From: Acinetobacter sp. UBA3106
GTDB taxonomy: Bacteria > Pseudomonadota > Gammaproteobacteria > Pseudomonadales > Moraxellaceae
Assembly (NCBI GenBank): GCA_002365595.1
Contig: DFAM01000011.1
Coordinates: 55,021-119,020, forward strand
Reading direction: 5' to 3'
DNA length: 64,000 bases
Under the pieces are notes generated by a model. The model did not search any database. It was not told the origin of the DNA and saw only the letters and a program-made list of their open reading frames with translations. This document shows positions 8,725 through 16,499 of the stretch, in pieces (position 1 is the first letter of the stretch; every line of letters begins with the position of its first letter). The translations under genes and the position numbers were made by a program.

Positions 8725-9930
8725 TTAGCCTGTAGCCTTAATCACTTCAGCTATAGCTTCTGCCACATAATCAATATTGTTTAAATTCAGACCCGCAGCG
8801 CACATACGGCCACTACGCACCAGGTAAATACCATATTGATCTTTTAGGATATCGACCTGTTCAGCAGTCAGGCCAGTATAGCTAAACATGCCTTGCTGTT
8901 TTACCAAATAGCTAAAGTCACGCTCTGGTAAGGCTAGGCTGAGTTTATCTTTTAAAATGTGACGCATTTTAATAATCCGTTCCCGCATTTCTTGCAGTTC
9001 AGCTTGCCACTGTGCAGTCAGATCAGCATCATTCAGTACATTCTCCACTAGCAAGGCACCGGTCGTAGATGGGCTTGAGTAAATACGGCGTACTGTTGCT
9101 TTTAATTGTCCTAACACTTTTTGTGCAGTGCTCGGATCATCACAGACAAAAGTTAAGCCACCAACACGTTCACCATATAGCGAGAAAATTTTAGAGAATG
9201 AATTGCTAATAATAAAATTCATGCCTGCTTGGTCTAGAGCACGAATGGCATAAGCATCTTCCTCTAGTCCTTGACCAAAACCTTGATAAGCAATATCCAG
9301 AAAGGGAATCAGATCCTGTTTTTTCAGGATTTCAATGACCTGATCCCATTCAGCAGGAACTAAGTCTGCACCCGTCGGGTTATGGCAACACGGATGTAAC
9401 AACACAATGCTTTTTGCCGGTAGCTCGCTCAATTTTTCCAGCATCGCTGGTACATTGACGCCATTGGTGGCTGCATCAAAATAAGGATAGAAGTGCGAGT
9501 GAATGCCGGCACCATTAAAAATGGCAATGTGGTTTTCCCAAGTCGGCTGGCTGACCCAGACATCAGATTCAGGAAAATATTTTTTCAAGAAATCAGCACC
9601 GACTTTCAGTGCGCCAGAACCGCCTAAAGTCTGGATGGTGACCGCACGCCCATCACGGCGTGCTGGACTGTTTTCTCCCAATACCAGAGCTTGAGTGGCT
9701 TGGTTATAAGACTTTAAACCATCCATTGGTAAATACAGCTTGACCTGTTCATTGCTTGCTTCAATATTTTTATACGCTACTTTAACCGCTTTAAGTTGAG
9801 GCACAATATTGTCCTCATTGTAATAAAGCCCAATACTTAAATTCACTTTTTGCGCGCGTTCATCTTTAGCAAACTCTTCCATCAAAGAAAGAATCGGATC
9901 ACCTGCATAATTATCAACATGTTGGAACAT
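8725..9930 (-). CDS. Aromatic amino acid aminotransferase (TyrB/AspC family)
   Basis: A 401-residue fold-type I aminotransferase of the aspartate/tyrosine group. The SNSFSKIFSLYGERVG segment holds the PLP lysine, HPCCHNPTGADL matches the family and RSGRMCAAGLN holds the carboxylate-binding arginine. It converts tyrosine or phenylalanine to the 2-oxo acid with 2-oxoglutarate. Its place next to an amino acid permease and 4-hydroxyphenylpyruvate dioxygenase supports tyrosine catabolism over aspartate metabolism; substrate range is inferred. It is 33 bases from the permease and likely co-transcribed. Confidence 0.88.
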   Translation of the reverse strand: MFQHVDNYAGDPILSLMEEFAKDERAQKVNLSIGLYYNEDNIVPQLKAVKVAYKNIEASNEQVKLYLPMDGLKSYNQATQALVLGENSPARRDGRAVTIQTLGGSGALKVGADFLKKYFPESDVWVSQPTWENHIAIFNGAGIHSHFYPYFDAATNGVNVPAMLEKLSELPAKSIVLLHPCCHNPTGADLVPAEWDQVIEILKKQDLIPFLDIAYQGFGQGLEEDAYAIRALDQAGMNFIISNSFSKIFSLYGERVGGLTFVCDDPSTAQKVLGQLKATVRRIYSSPSTTGALLVENVLNDADLTAQWQAELQEMRERIIKMRHILKDKLSLALPERDFSYLVKQQGMFSYTGLTAEQVDILKDQYGIYLVRSGRMCAAGLNLNNIDYVAEAIAEVIKATG

Positions 9931-9963
9931 GAATATATCCTTTGTTATAGGAAGTAAAACAAA

Positions 9964-11364
9964 TCAAGCCTTCGGTATAGAACGCATTTTATCTTTTAAA
10001 GCTAACTCGTGGTCCGGTATTTTTTTATTTTTAAAGAAATAGGCAATCAGCAGTACTGAAATCCAGACCGGAATCATCAGGACCGCAATACGCATATCGG
10101 GAGTCTGACTCATAATCAGCAAAATACCGCACATAAAAATAATGCAGACATAATTGGTAAAAGGGTAGGCAATGCTCGGAAACTGGGTTGAAGCATTCAT
10201 GGCTAGCATGTGTTTTTTGAATTTTAAATGCGTATATGAAATAACCACCCAGTTAATTACAATTGCGGCAACCACCAGCATCATCAGCAAGTTAAAGGCT
10301 TTTTCTGGAAACAGGTAATTGATGAGCACACAGATTAAAGTAAAAAATGCAGAGACCATGACGGCATTGAATGGAATGCCACGACGATTAATTTTACACA
10401 AAAATTTAGGTGCATTGCCTTGTTGTGCCAAGCCCAACAACATACGGCTGGTACAATAATTGGTACTGTTATAGACAGAAACAGCCGCAGTCAGCACTAC
10501 AAAATTTAAAATCGTCGCGACCGTTTGACTACCCAAAGAATCAAAAATAAGGACAAAAGGGCTGCCGCCTTGTGCCATTTGATTCCAAGGATACAGTGAC
10601 AAGATAATCACCAGACTCAAGATATAAAATAAGAGCACCCGATAAACAATTTGGTTAACAGCTTTGGGTAAGGTTTTTTGCGGATTATCGGTTTCCGCAG
10701 CCGCAATTCCGACCAGTTCAATCCCACCAAATGCAAACATGATCATCGCCATGGCCATAACCAATCCCATGACACCATTCGGGAAAAATCCACCTAATTC
10801 CCATAGGTTTTGCATACTGGACTGTGTACCACCACTGCCACTTGCAAGTAAATAACTGCCAAAGGCAATCATGGCGATGATGGCCAAGACTTTAATAATG
10901 GCTAACCAGAATTCCATTTCACCAAATAGTTTGACGTGTAAAAGGTTAATCACATTAATAAAAATAAAGAAGCCTAGGGCTGAAACCCAGGTTGGAATTT
11001 CAGGCCACCAATAATGAATGTAAAGGCCAATTGCACTCAGTTCGGCCATGCAGACCAAAATATTCAATACCCAGTAATTCCATCCCGACATAAAGCCGGC
11101 AAATTTACCCCAGTATTTATAAGCAAAATGACTAAACGAGCCGCTCACCGGTTCTTCTACAATCATTTCACCCAATTGCCGCATCATTAAAAAAGCAATC
11201 AGCCCGGCTATGGCATAACCTAAAATGACTGATGGACCCGCAAGCTTAATAGTTTGTGCAATACCGAGAAATAGTCCGGTGCCAATAGAGCCACCCAGTG
11301 CAATCAGCTGGATATGACGATTACTTAAACCTTTTTTCAGGTTTCCTTGTTCAATTTGCTGCAT
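9964..11364 (-). CDS. APC-family amino acid permease, probably aromatic
   Basis: A 466-residue permease of the amino acid/polyamine/organocation superfamily (AroP/PheP/ProY branch) with twelve predicted membrane helices. The N-terminal GLSNRHIQLIALGGSIGTGLFLG is the family signature, with the conserved GSIGTGLF substrate-binding motif. It acts as a proton symporter in the inner membrane. The genes on either side make tyrosine or phenylalanine the likely substrate; this is inferred from context. Confidence 0.88.
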   Translation of the reverse strand: MQQIEQGNLKKGLSNRHIQLIALGGSIGTGLFLGIAQTIKLAGPSVILGYAIAGLIAFLMMRQLGEMIVEEPVSGSFSHFAYKYWGKFAGFMSGWNYWVLNILVCMAELSAIGLYIHYWWPEIPTWVSALGFFIFINVINLLHVKLFGEMEFWLAIIKVLAIIAMIAFGSYLLASGSGGTQSSMQNLWELGGFFPNGVMGLVMAMAMIMFAFGGIELVGIAAAETDNPQKTLPKAVNQIVYRVLLFYILSLVIILSLYPWNQMAQGGSPFVLIFDSLGSQTVATILNFVVLTAAVSVYNSTNYCTSRMLLGLAQQGNAPKFLCKINRRGIPFNAVMVSAFFTLICVLINYLFPEKAFNLLMMLVVAAIVINWVVISYTHLKFKKHMLAMNASTQFPSIAYPFTNYVCIIFMCGILLIMSQTPDMRIAVLMIPVWISVLLIAYFFKNKKIPDHELALKDKMRSIPKA

Positions 11365-11489
11365 TTTCTATCTTCATCCATGCTGAGATAGTGCTCTATT
11401 TTGATGAATGCAATTCTATTTCATTCTTGTTTTATTCAATCATCAGAGCAGTATCAGAAATATGATTAAAATCATTTCATTGAGATATA

Positions 11490-11528
11490 AATTTTTCATG
11501 CACACAGCAGGTGTGTGCATGAAAAATT
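11490..11528. repeat. Perfect 16-bp inverted repeat
   Basis: AATTTTTCATGCACAC at 11490-11505 is exactly repeated in reverse complement at 11513-11528, with a 7-base loop. It lies between hpd and the permease. Neither strand has a U-run outside the stem, so it is not a standard intrinsic terminator. It may stabilise or process the mRNA or bind a protein. A second palindrome, ATGATTAAAATCAT, lies at 11462-11475. Confidence 0.7.
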
Positions 11529-11560
11529 ATTACAACGTTAATGAAAAGATTGAGCTGAAA

Positions 11561-12622
11561 TTAAGCTTTTGAAATATCCAGGACGCCGCGTTTAATCTGG
11601 TCGCGTTCAATAGATTCAAACAAGGCCTTGAAGTTGCCTTCACCGAAACCGTCATCGTCTTTGCGTTGAATAAATTCGAAAAATACCGGACCCAGCATAT
11701 TTTCAGAGAAAATTTGCAATAACAAACGCTTGTCTTCATTTTGGGTATTGCCATCCAGCAGAATGCCACGCTTTTGCAATTCATCAGTCGGTTCACCATG
11801 ATTTGGCAAACGCTCTTGCAGCATTTCGTAATAAGTATTTGGTGGCGGTGTCATAAATTTGGCGCCCAAGGCTTTTAATTTATCCCAGGTGCCAATCAGG
11901 TCATCGGTAATAAAAGCAATATGCTGAATGCCTTCACCATTAAAATCACTTAAAAATTCAGCAATTTGGCCATTACCTTTGTCGGAATCCTCATTCAATG
12001 GAATACGGATTTTTCCATCAGGCGCGGTGAGGGCTTTAGAGGTTAAACCGGTATATTCACCTTTAATATCGAAATAGCGAATTTCCTGAAAATTAAAGAT
12101 TCTTTCATAAAAATCTGACCAATATTGCATACGGCCTTTATAAACATTATGAGTTAAATGGTCGATTTCTTTTAACCCCGTTCCTACCGGATGAGAATTA
12201 ACGTCATTAAAGAAGATGAAGTCGCTTTGATAAATATCTCGATCGACCAGGAAAATAGGTGAGCCACCAATCCCTTTAATTGCCGGAATATTCAGTTCCA
12301 TTGGGCCGATTTTTGAATAAATCGGCTCTGCACCTAATTCAATGGCTTTATTAAAGGCTTTGGCTGCATCTTTGGTTCTAAAGCCCATTGCACATGCAGA
12401 AGGGCCATGTTCTTTAAAGAAAAATGCGGCATAAGATTCTGGTTGATAATTGAGAATGATATTAATATTGCCTTGACGCCATAAATACACATTTTTAGAT
12501 TTATGCTTGGCAACTTTGCTAAAACCGATCGTTTGAAAAATTTCATCTAGATCGCCATCTTTAGATACGAATTCAATAAACTCAAATCCACAAAGTTCTA
12601 AAGGGTTTGCTAGCTTATTCAT
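11561..12622 (-). CDS. hpd: 4-hydroxyphenylpyruvate dioxygenase
   Basis: A 353-residue Fe(II) dioxygenase that converts 4-hydroxyphenylpyruvate to homogentisate in tyrosine degradation. It has two VOC-type domains. The iron ligands are visible: His155 (DHLTHNV), His234 (GIQHIAF) and Glu316 (VFFEFIQR). The C-terminal GEGNFKALFESIERDQ signature is intact. It works downstream of the neighbouring aminotransferase. The homogentisate genes (hmgA, fumarylacetoacetase, maleylacetoacetate isomerase) are not in the window. Palindromes 100-240 bases upstream may be operators. Confidence 0.95.
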   Translation of the reverse strand: MNKLANPLELCGFEFIEFVSKDGDLDEIFQTIGFSKVAKHKSKNVYLWRQGNINIILNYQPESYAAFFFKEHGPSACAMGFRTKDAAKAFNKAIELGAEPIYSKIGPMELNIPAIKGIGGSPIFLVDRDIYQSDFIFFNDVNSHPVGTGLKEIDHLTHNVYKGRMQYWSDFYERIFNFQEIRYFDIKGEYTGLTSKALTAPDGKIRIPLNEDSDKGNGQIAEFLSDFNGEGIQHIAFITDDLIGTWDKLKALGAKFMTPPPNTYYEMLQERLPNHGEPTDELQKRGILLDGNTQNEDKRLLLQIFSENMLGPVFFEFIQRKDDDGFGEGNFKALFESIERDQIKRGVLDISKA

Positions 12623-12722
12623 ACAACGTCCTCATTTTCTTAAAGCAATCCTATTGCCTGTTTTTTAAAATATTCACTTTTAAACAAACGAGAAAAATCA
12701 TATCAATCAGTTCAATTTTTAT

Positions 12723-12738
12723 GACAAATCCGTTTGTC
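12723..12738. promoter_or_regulatory. Candidate hpd operator palindrome
   Basis: GACAAA-TCCG-TTTGTC is a perfect 6-4-6 inverted repeat about 100 bases upstream of the hpd start. It does not match the TyrR/PhhR consensus TGTAAA-N6-TTTACA. Confidence 0.35.
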
Positions 12739-12848
12739 TCATCCTTTATTTATCGTTACAGTCCTTCGTTTCAGAGCAAACCTTATACGATAAATTTGAT
12801 TTATTTTCACATCATACGGTGGTCCATTAATTATTCAATACATAAACT

Positions 12849-12867
12849 AATTACGAATTACGTAATT
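12849..12867. promoter_or_regulatory. Palindrome with direct repeat
   Basis: AATTACG is repeated twice (12849-12855 and 12856-12862); the second copy is part of the perfect 12-bp palindrome AATTACGTAATT at 12856-12867. It could be a regulator site for hpd, about 235 bases upstream, or chance in AT-rich DNA. Confidence 0.25.
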
Positions 12868-13154
12868 TTCAGACTAAATCAATCCATCATATAACATAAA
12901 GTAAGGATATATATAAAATATTGTTTTGAGTTTTTTGATGCATTTACTCAGCCAATAATTGTTTATTTTTGTAAATATAATTTTTTTTAAAAGTTTAAAA
13001 TTGATTTATCTGTTTGTTATTTATATAAATTAAATTTCTATAGGAGTAGTGGAGAAATTGAAAAATGATCGAATAAAAAATAATTTAGCGAAATGATGCA
13101 GGGATAACTCGAAATAAATGAGAAGAGGGTTTAACAAGTTTTTTTAAAACAGAT

Positions 13155-13182
13155 CCCACTTCAGCCATGAAGGCGGGTTTTT
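13155..13182 (+). terminator. Intrinsic terminator with no gene in front
   Basis: CCC-A-CTTCA / TGAAG-GC-GGG stem with a GCCA loop, followed by TTTTT at 13178-13182. It is oriented for plus-strand transcripts, yet no plus-strand gene precedes it, so it may end an uncharacterised short RNA. Confidence 0.55.
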
Positions 13183-13239
13183 AAACAATATATAAGCAAA
13201 AGTTTAATGATTGATGTATTTTTATTTTAAATAAAACTA

Positions 13240-13268
13240 TTGTCAAACCCAGCAATACAGCGTATTTT
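13240..13268 (+). promoter_or_regulatory. Sigma-70 promoter of the DAHP synthase leader
   Basis: TTGTCA at 13240-13245, a 17-base spacer and TATTTT at 13263-13268 give a good -35/-10 pair. The predicted start at about 13275 lies some 29 bases before the first leader peptide. Confidence 0.65.
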
Positions 13269-13303
13269 AATTTCAAGACGCATACTTTTTTGAAGAAATA
13301 AAG

Positions 13304-13360
13304 ATGTTAAAGCAACCTGTACTCTCAAACGCAACTTATTATTTTTGGCAATTTAGATAA
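13304..13360 (+). CDS. Attenuator leader peptide 1 (aromatic)
   Basis: An 18-codon frame encodes MLKQPVLSNATYYFWQFR, with Tyr-Tyr-Phe-Trp-Gln-Phe near the end. All three aromatic amino acids made from the shikimate pathway are represented. It sits between a good promoter and a Rho-independent terminator, upstream of a DAHP synthase, exactly as expected of a transcription-attenuation leader. The ribosome site (GAAG at 13292-13295) is weak. A physiological role other than sensing charged tRNA is unlikely. Confidence 0.82.
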   Translation: MLKQPVLSNATYYFWQFR

Positions 13361-13438
13361 TTGCCTGAATGCGTTCGGGCAAGAAAAGGTTGCCCACCAA
13401 GTTTATAACCTGATCGGCAACCCTGATCAGGTTTTTTT
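13361..13438 (+). promoter_or_regulatory. Transcription attenuator with alternative hairpins
   Basis: Segments can pair in exclusive ways. 1:2 is TTGCCTGAA (13361-13369) with TTCGGGCAA (13374-13382). 2:3 is GGGCAA (13377-13382) with TTGCCC (13390-13395). 3:4 is GGTTGCC (13388-13394) with GGCAACC (13416-13422). The terminator stem is AACCTGATC (13407-13415) with GATCAGGTT (13425-13433), then seven T in total. Proposed logic: a ribosome stalled at the Tyr codons lets 1:2 form, freeing segment 3 to pair with the terminator loop. A ribosome that reaches the stop covers segment 1, 2:3 forms and the terminator folds. The pairings are visible; the logic is inferred. Confidence 0.75.
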
Positions 13439-13474
13439 ATATCTTATTTTTTTATACATTTTTGGAGTTATCTC

Positions 13475-13570
13475 ATGAAAACATTTAATTATTCATACTT
13501 TAGCAATTTTTATTGGTTTTACTTTAATCAAATGATGACGCAATCCATTAGACCCATAACACTCAAATAA
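13475..13570 (+). CDS. Leader peptide 2, extremely aromatic-rich
   Basis: A 31-codon frame with a strong ribosome site (GGAG at 13463-13466) starts MKT and continues FNYSYFSNFYWFYFNQ. Ten of residues 4-17 are Phe, Tyr or Trp. It lies beyond the first attenuator and ends 35 bases before the DAHP synthase start. The codons for Tyr13-Trp14-Phe15 (13511-13520) are complementary over ten pairs (two G-U) to 13599-13608, which include the DAHP synthase start codon. A stalled ribosome could therefore open that start. This would be a second, translational layer of control. Confidence 0.8.
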   Translation: MKTFNYSYFSNFYWFYFNQMMTQSIRPITLK

Positions 13571-13605
13571 AAGATTGGACTGATTGAAGTCCCCAGGAAA
13601 GACCA

Positions 13606-14667
13606 ATGAATGCTTTAAATACTGCTTTACAACAAACTCAAACAACTGCAAAAGAAACCCTTTTAACTTTGCCGCATCAATTGAAGGCGCAATTGCCTTT
13701 ATCAAATAAGCTGGCGCAGCAAATTACTGAGCAGCGTCAAATCATTCAAAACATTTTAGATGGCAAAGACCATCGTTTGATGATTATCACAGGCCCATGC
13801 TCAATTCACGATCCCGTTGCTGCACTTGAATATGCTGAAAAATTACAACAATTACAAAGCCAAGTAGCAGATCAGATTTTCCTGGTTATGCGTGCCTATA
13901 TTGAAAAACCACGTACCACTGTTGGCTGGAAAGGTTTCCTGTATGACCCAAATTTAGATGGTTCATCGGATATGCAGTTGGGGCTAGAAAAATCACGTGA
14001 GTTATATCTTCAAATTATTGAAATGGGCTTACCAATTGCTGCGGAAATTTTAAGTCCAATGGCAACCGCATATTTCGACGATTTACTGGCTTGGGGAGCG
14101 ATTGGCGCACGGACCAGTGAATCTCAAATTCACCGTGAAATTTCCAGCCATATGCCATATAGCATCGGTTTCAAAAATGGCACGGATGGCTCCATTCAAA
14201 TTGCACTGGATGCCATCCATTCTGCATCGCATCCCCATCAATTCTTAGGCATGAGTCAATCTGGCTTGCCTTGTATTTTACAATCAAACGGTAATCCAAA
14301 AGCCCATCTGATTTTACGCGGTGCAAATTCAGGCCCTAATTATCAGTTGGCTGAAATTGAAAAGATCAAAGAAAAATGCAAAGGTGAATTACCGGCTTTG
14401 GTGATTGACTGCAGTCATGGCAATAGCCACAAAAATCCGCTTTTACAGCCAGAAGTACTGCGTACCATTGTCGCTGAGCGTTCGCAAAGCCATGCTCGTG
14501 GGATAATGCTGGAAAGTCATCTGGTTGATGGTCAGCAAAAGATTTCCTGTGATATGACTTATGGCCAGTCGGTGACAGATGGATGTCTGGGCTGGACAAA
14601 AACAGAACAACTGTTGTTAAATATAACTGATTCACTGCGACTGCAAAGTTTAAAGCGTAGTGCTTAA
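13606..14667 (+). CDS. 3-deoxy-7-phosphoheptulonate (DAHP) synthase, class I
   Basis: A 353-residue AroF/G/H-type enzyme that condenses phosphoenolpyruvate and erythrose 4-phosphate, the first step of the shikimate pathway. The family motifs TGPCSIHDP, MRAYIEKPRTTVGWKG, GARTSESQ, GFKNGTDG and DCSHGNS are all present, including the metal-binding Cys, His and acidic residues. The start at 13606 has AGGA at 13595-13598. Which aromatic end-product inhibits it cannot be told; the leader peptides contain Tyr, Phe and Trp. A small hairpin (13577-13592) lies just before the ribosome site. It appears monocistronic. Confidence 0.95.
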   Translation: MNALNTALQQTQTTAKETLLTLPHQLKAQLPLSNKLAQQITEQRQIIQNILDGKDHRLMIITGPCSIHDPVAALEYAEKLQQLQSQVADQIFLVMRAYIEKPRTTVGWKGFLYDPNLDGSSDMQLGLEKSRELYLQIIEMGLPIAAEILSPMATAYFDDLLAWGAIGARTSESQIHREISSHMPYSIGFKNGTDGSIQIALDAIHSASHPHQFLGMSQSGLPCILQSNGNPKAHLILRGANSGPNYQLAEIEKIKEKCKGELPALVIDCSHGNSHKNPLLQPEVLRTIVAERSQSHARGIMLESHLVDGQQKISCDMTYGQSVTDGCLGWTKTEQLLLNITDSLRLQSLKRSA

Positions 14668-14679
14668 GTTTAAGGTTAG

Positions 14680-14707
14680 GTCTTTCCTCAATCCATTGGG
14701 GAAAGAC
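14680..14707 (+). terminator. Strong hairpin after DAHP synthase
   Basis: GTCTTTCC pairs with GGAAAGAC, with CAAT/ATTG inside. No U-tract follows, so termination is uncertain. GGTCTTTCCT (14679-14688) is also the exact complement of AGGAAAGACC at the DAHP synthase ribosome site (13595-13604). Confidence 0.55.
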
Positions 14708-14920
14708 GGTATCAGGTCAAACTGATAAGCAGAATCTATACGGATGTTTAATGCAGTGCATTAAGTATTTTGAAATGCAGGATAATGATTATTAAAATAA
14801 TTTTAAAAATTTAATAAAATAATAACTGATTTAAAAAATAAACAATAACAATAATTTATTAGAGGTCAAACCCGAACCGTTTTATGTGGCTGGCGGGGTG
14901 ATGATCTCAGGAATCCCGAT

Positions 14921-16099
14921 ATGTATAGCCCTGAATTGCTCGATGAAGCACGTAGATTGATGCACCACATGTTGACCAAAGTGGTTGAATATGGTGGTTC
15001 AGATCTTTTTATTACAGCAGACTTTCCACCGAGTATCAAACAGCAGGGTTTGATGAAGCCTTTTGGTCAGCAAAAACTGACGGCGGATAAAACTCGTTTA
15101 TTTGCCTATGCCTTGATGAATACCAGGCAGATCCAGGAATTTGAATCGGTCATGGAATGTAATTTCGGTATGAGTGTGCCGGGTATTTCACGTTTCCGGG
15201 TTAATGTGTTTCAGCAACAGCACAATGTAGGCATGGTGATCCGAACAATTACTACCGATATACCAAGCTTTCAGCAATTAGGATTACCAAACTCGCTGCA
15301 ACAGGTGATTATGGAAAAACGAGGACTGGTTCTGATTGTTGGCGCGACGGGTGTCGGAAAATCTACTACGCTGGCGGCCATGGTTGATTACCGTAATACT
15401 CACACTGAGGGGCATATTATTACCATCGAAGATCCTGTGGAATATGTTTACCAGCATAAAAAGTCGATGATTACACAGCGAGAGATTGGGGTTGATTGTA
15501 TCTCCTGGCATAACGCACTCGTTAACACGATGCGTCAGGCTCCAGATGTCATCGTCATTGGTGAAATTCGGGATACAGATAGCATGGAGCAAGCGATTGC
15601 CTTTGCCGAATCAGGACACCTGTGTCTTGCCACGCTGCATTCCAATAATGCAGACCAAGCCCTAGATCGCATTATCAACTTTTTCCCCGAAGAACGCCGT
15701 AACCAGCTGCTGATGGATTTATCTGCCAATATGAAAGCTGTGATTTCCCAGCGCCTGATCCGAACAGAGGATGGCAAAGGTCGTCGTGCTGCGGTTGAAA
15801 TATTGCAAAATACCCCTTTGGTGTCTGACCTGATCCGTAAAGGTGAATTTTATGAGTTAAAAACCATTATGGCGCGCTCGCGTGAACTGGGGATGCAAAC
15901 CTTTGATCAGGCACTTTTTGATTTATACAATCAAGGCGTTATTTCTCATGAAGAAGCTTTGCGTAATGCAGATTCAAGTAATGAACTGCGCCTGCAGATC
16001 AAGTTAAAGAGTAGTCGCATCAATCCGGTTTTACAGGCAGAACGCGGGCAAATATCCATACTCGAGCAATCCAGTTCTCATAAAATTTCTACTCATTAA
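14921..16099 (+). CDS. PilU-type type IV pilus retraction ATPase, copy 1
   Basis: A 392-residue PilT/PilU-family ATPase. It has an N-terminal PAS-like domain (about 1-110) and a RecA-like ATPase with Walker A GATGVGKST (141-149), Walker B IVIGEIRD and the arginine/His-box region (TLHSNNADQALDRIINFFPEERRNQL). PilU hexamers help PilT retract pili for twitching and DNA uptake. The first glycine-loop variable residue is Val where PilT/PilU usually have Ser. The gene is followed by a close paralog and no pilT is nearby, so these are probably accessory copies. Confidence 0.88.
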   Translation: MYSPELLDEARRLMHHMLTKVVEYGGSDLFITADFPPSIKQQGLMKPFGQQKLTADKTRLFAYALMNTRQIQEFESVMECNFGMSVPGISRFRVNVFQQQHNVGMVIRTITTDIPSFQQLGLPNSLQQVIMEKRGLVLIVGATGVGKSTTLAAMVDYRNTHTEGHIITIEDPVEYVYQHKKSMITQREIGVDCISWHNALVNTMRQAPDVIVIGEIRDTDSMEQAIAFAESGHLCLATLHSNNADQALDRIINFFPEERRNQLLMDLSANMKAVISQRLIRTEDGKGRRAAVEILQNTPLVSDLIRKGEFYELKTIMARSRELGMQTFDQALFDLYNQGVISHEEALRNADSSNELRLQIKLKSSRINPVLQAERGQISILEQSSSHKISTH

Positions 16100-16499
16100 T
16101 GCATGACTCTTTAAGCAAATTGAAAGTCAGCTGAAAAATAGTGGGTGATGAATACGCGAGGGGCTGAAAGTAAAAATAGCTTTTGGCCACTTATTTAAAT
16201 TTTTTATTTGTGATGTTGAATGAAAAGGAGTGAAGAATAATATCTCCTTAACCCTCATTTCCTAATTACTGAATATTACTTCCTATACAAATATTTTTTT
16301 TGAATGCCAAAGCTTAAAAAATTAATCATGTCCTGTTATTTTTATTTTTTTTGAAATAAGTCACATAATTATCTAAAAATATTTTCTTTATGGACCAAAT
16401 TTATTTGAGGCTTTAAAAAAAACGCTGCACAATAAAATCAAAATATATAGGCATAGCCTGCTATTAAAATTCATGCATTTTCGCATGATCGGGGAAAAT
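16100..16499. other. Spacer between the two PilU paralogs
   Basis: About 400 AT-rich bases without a gene. AAGGAG/CTCCTT (16225-16249) and TCATGC/GCATGA (16471-16488) can form hairpins; the second lies directly before the ribosome site of copy 2. Its length suggests copy 2 has its own promoter. Confidence 0.45.

Larger units (their letters stand above)
12623..13154. other. Intergenic, hpd promoter side
   Basis: Very AT-rich. It should contain the minus-strand hpd promoter. The only open frame of note, 12607-12894 plus, overlaps the hpd start, has no ribosome site and reads as low-complexity hydrophobic protein, so I do not call it. A plus-strand terminator at 13155-13182 suggests some short transcript starts in this spacer. 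Confidence 0.4.

Noticed and set aside
12607..12894. 95-codon open frame opposite and upstream of hpd
   Set aside because: It overlaps the hpd start, has no ribosome site and reads as AT-driven hydrophobic residues.
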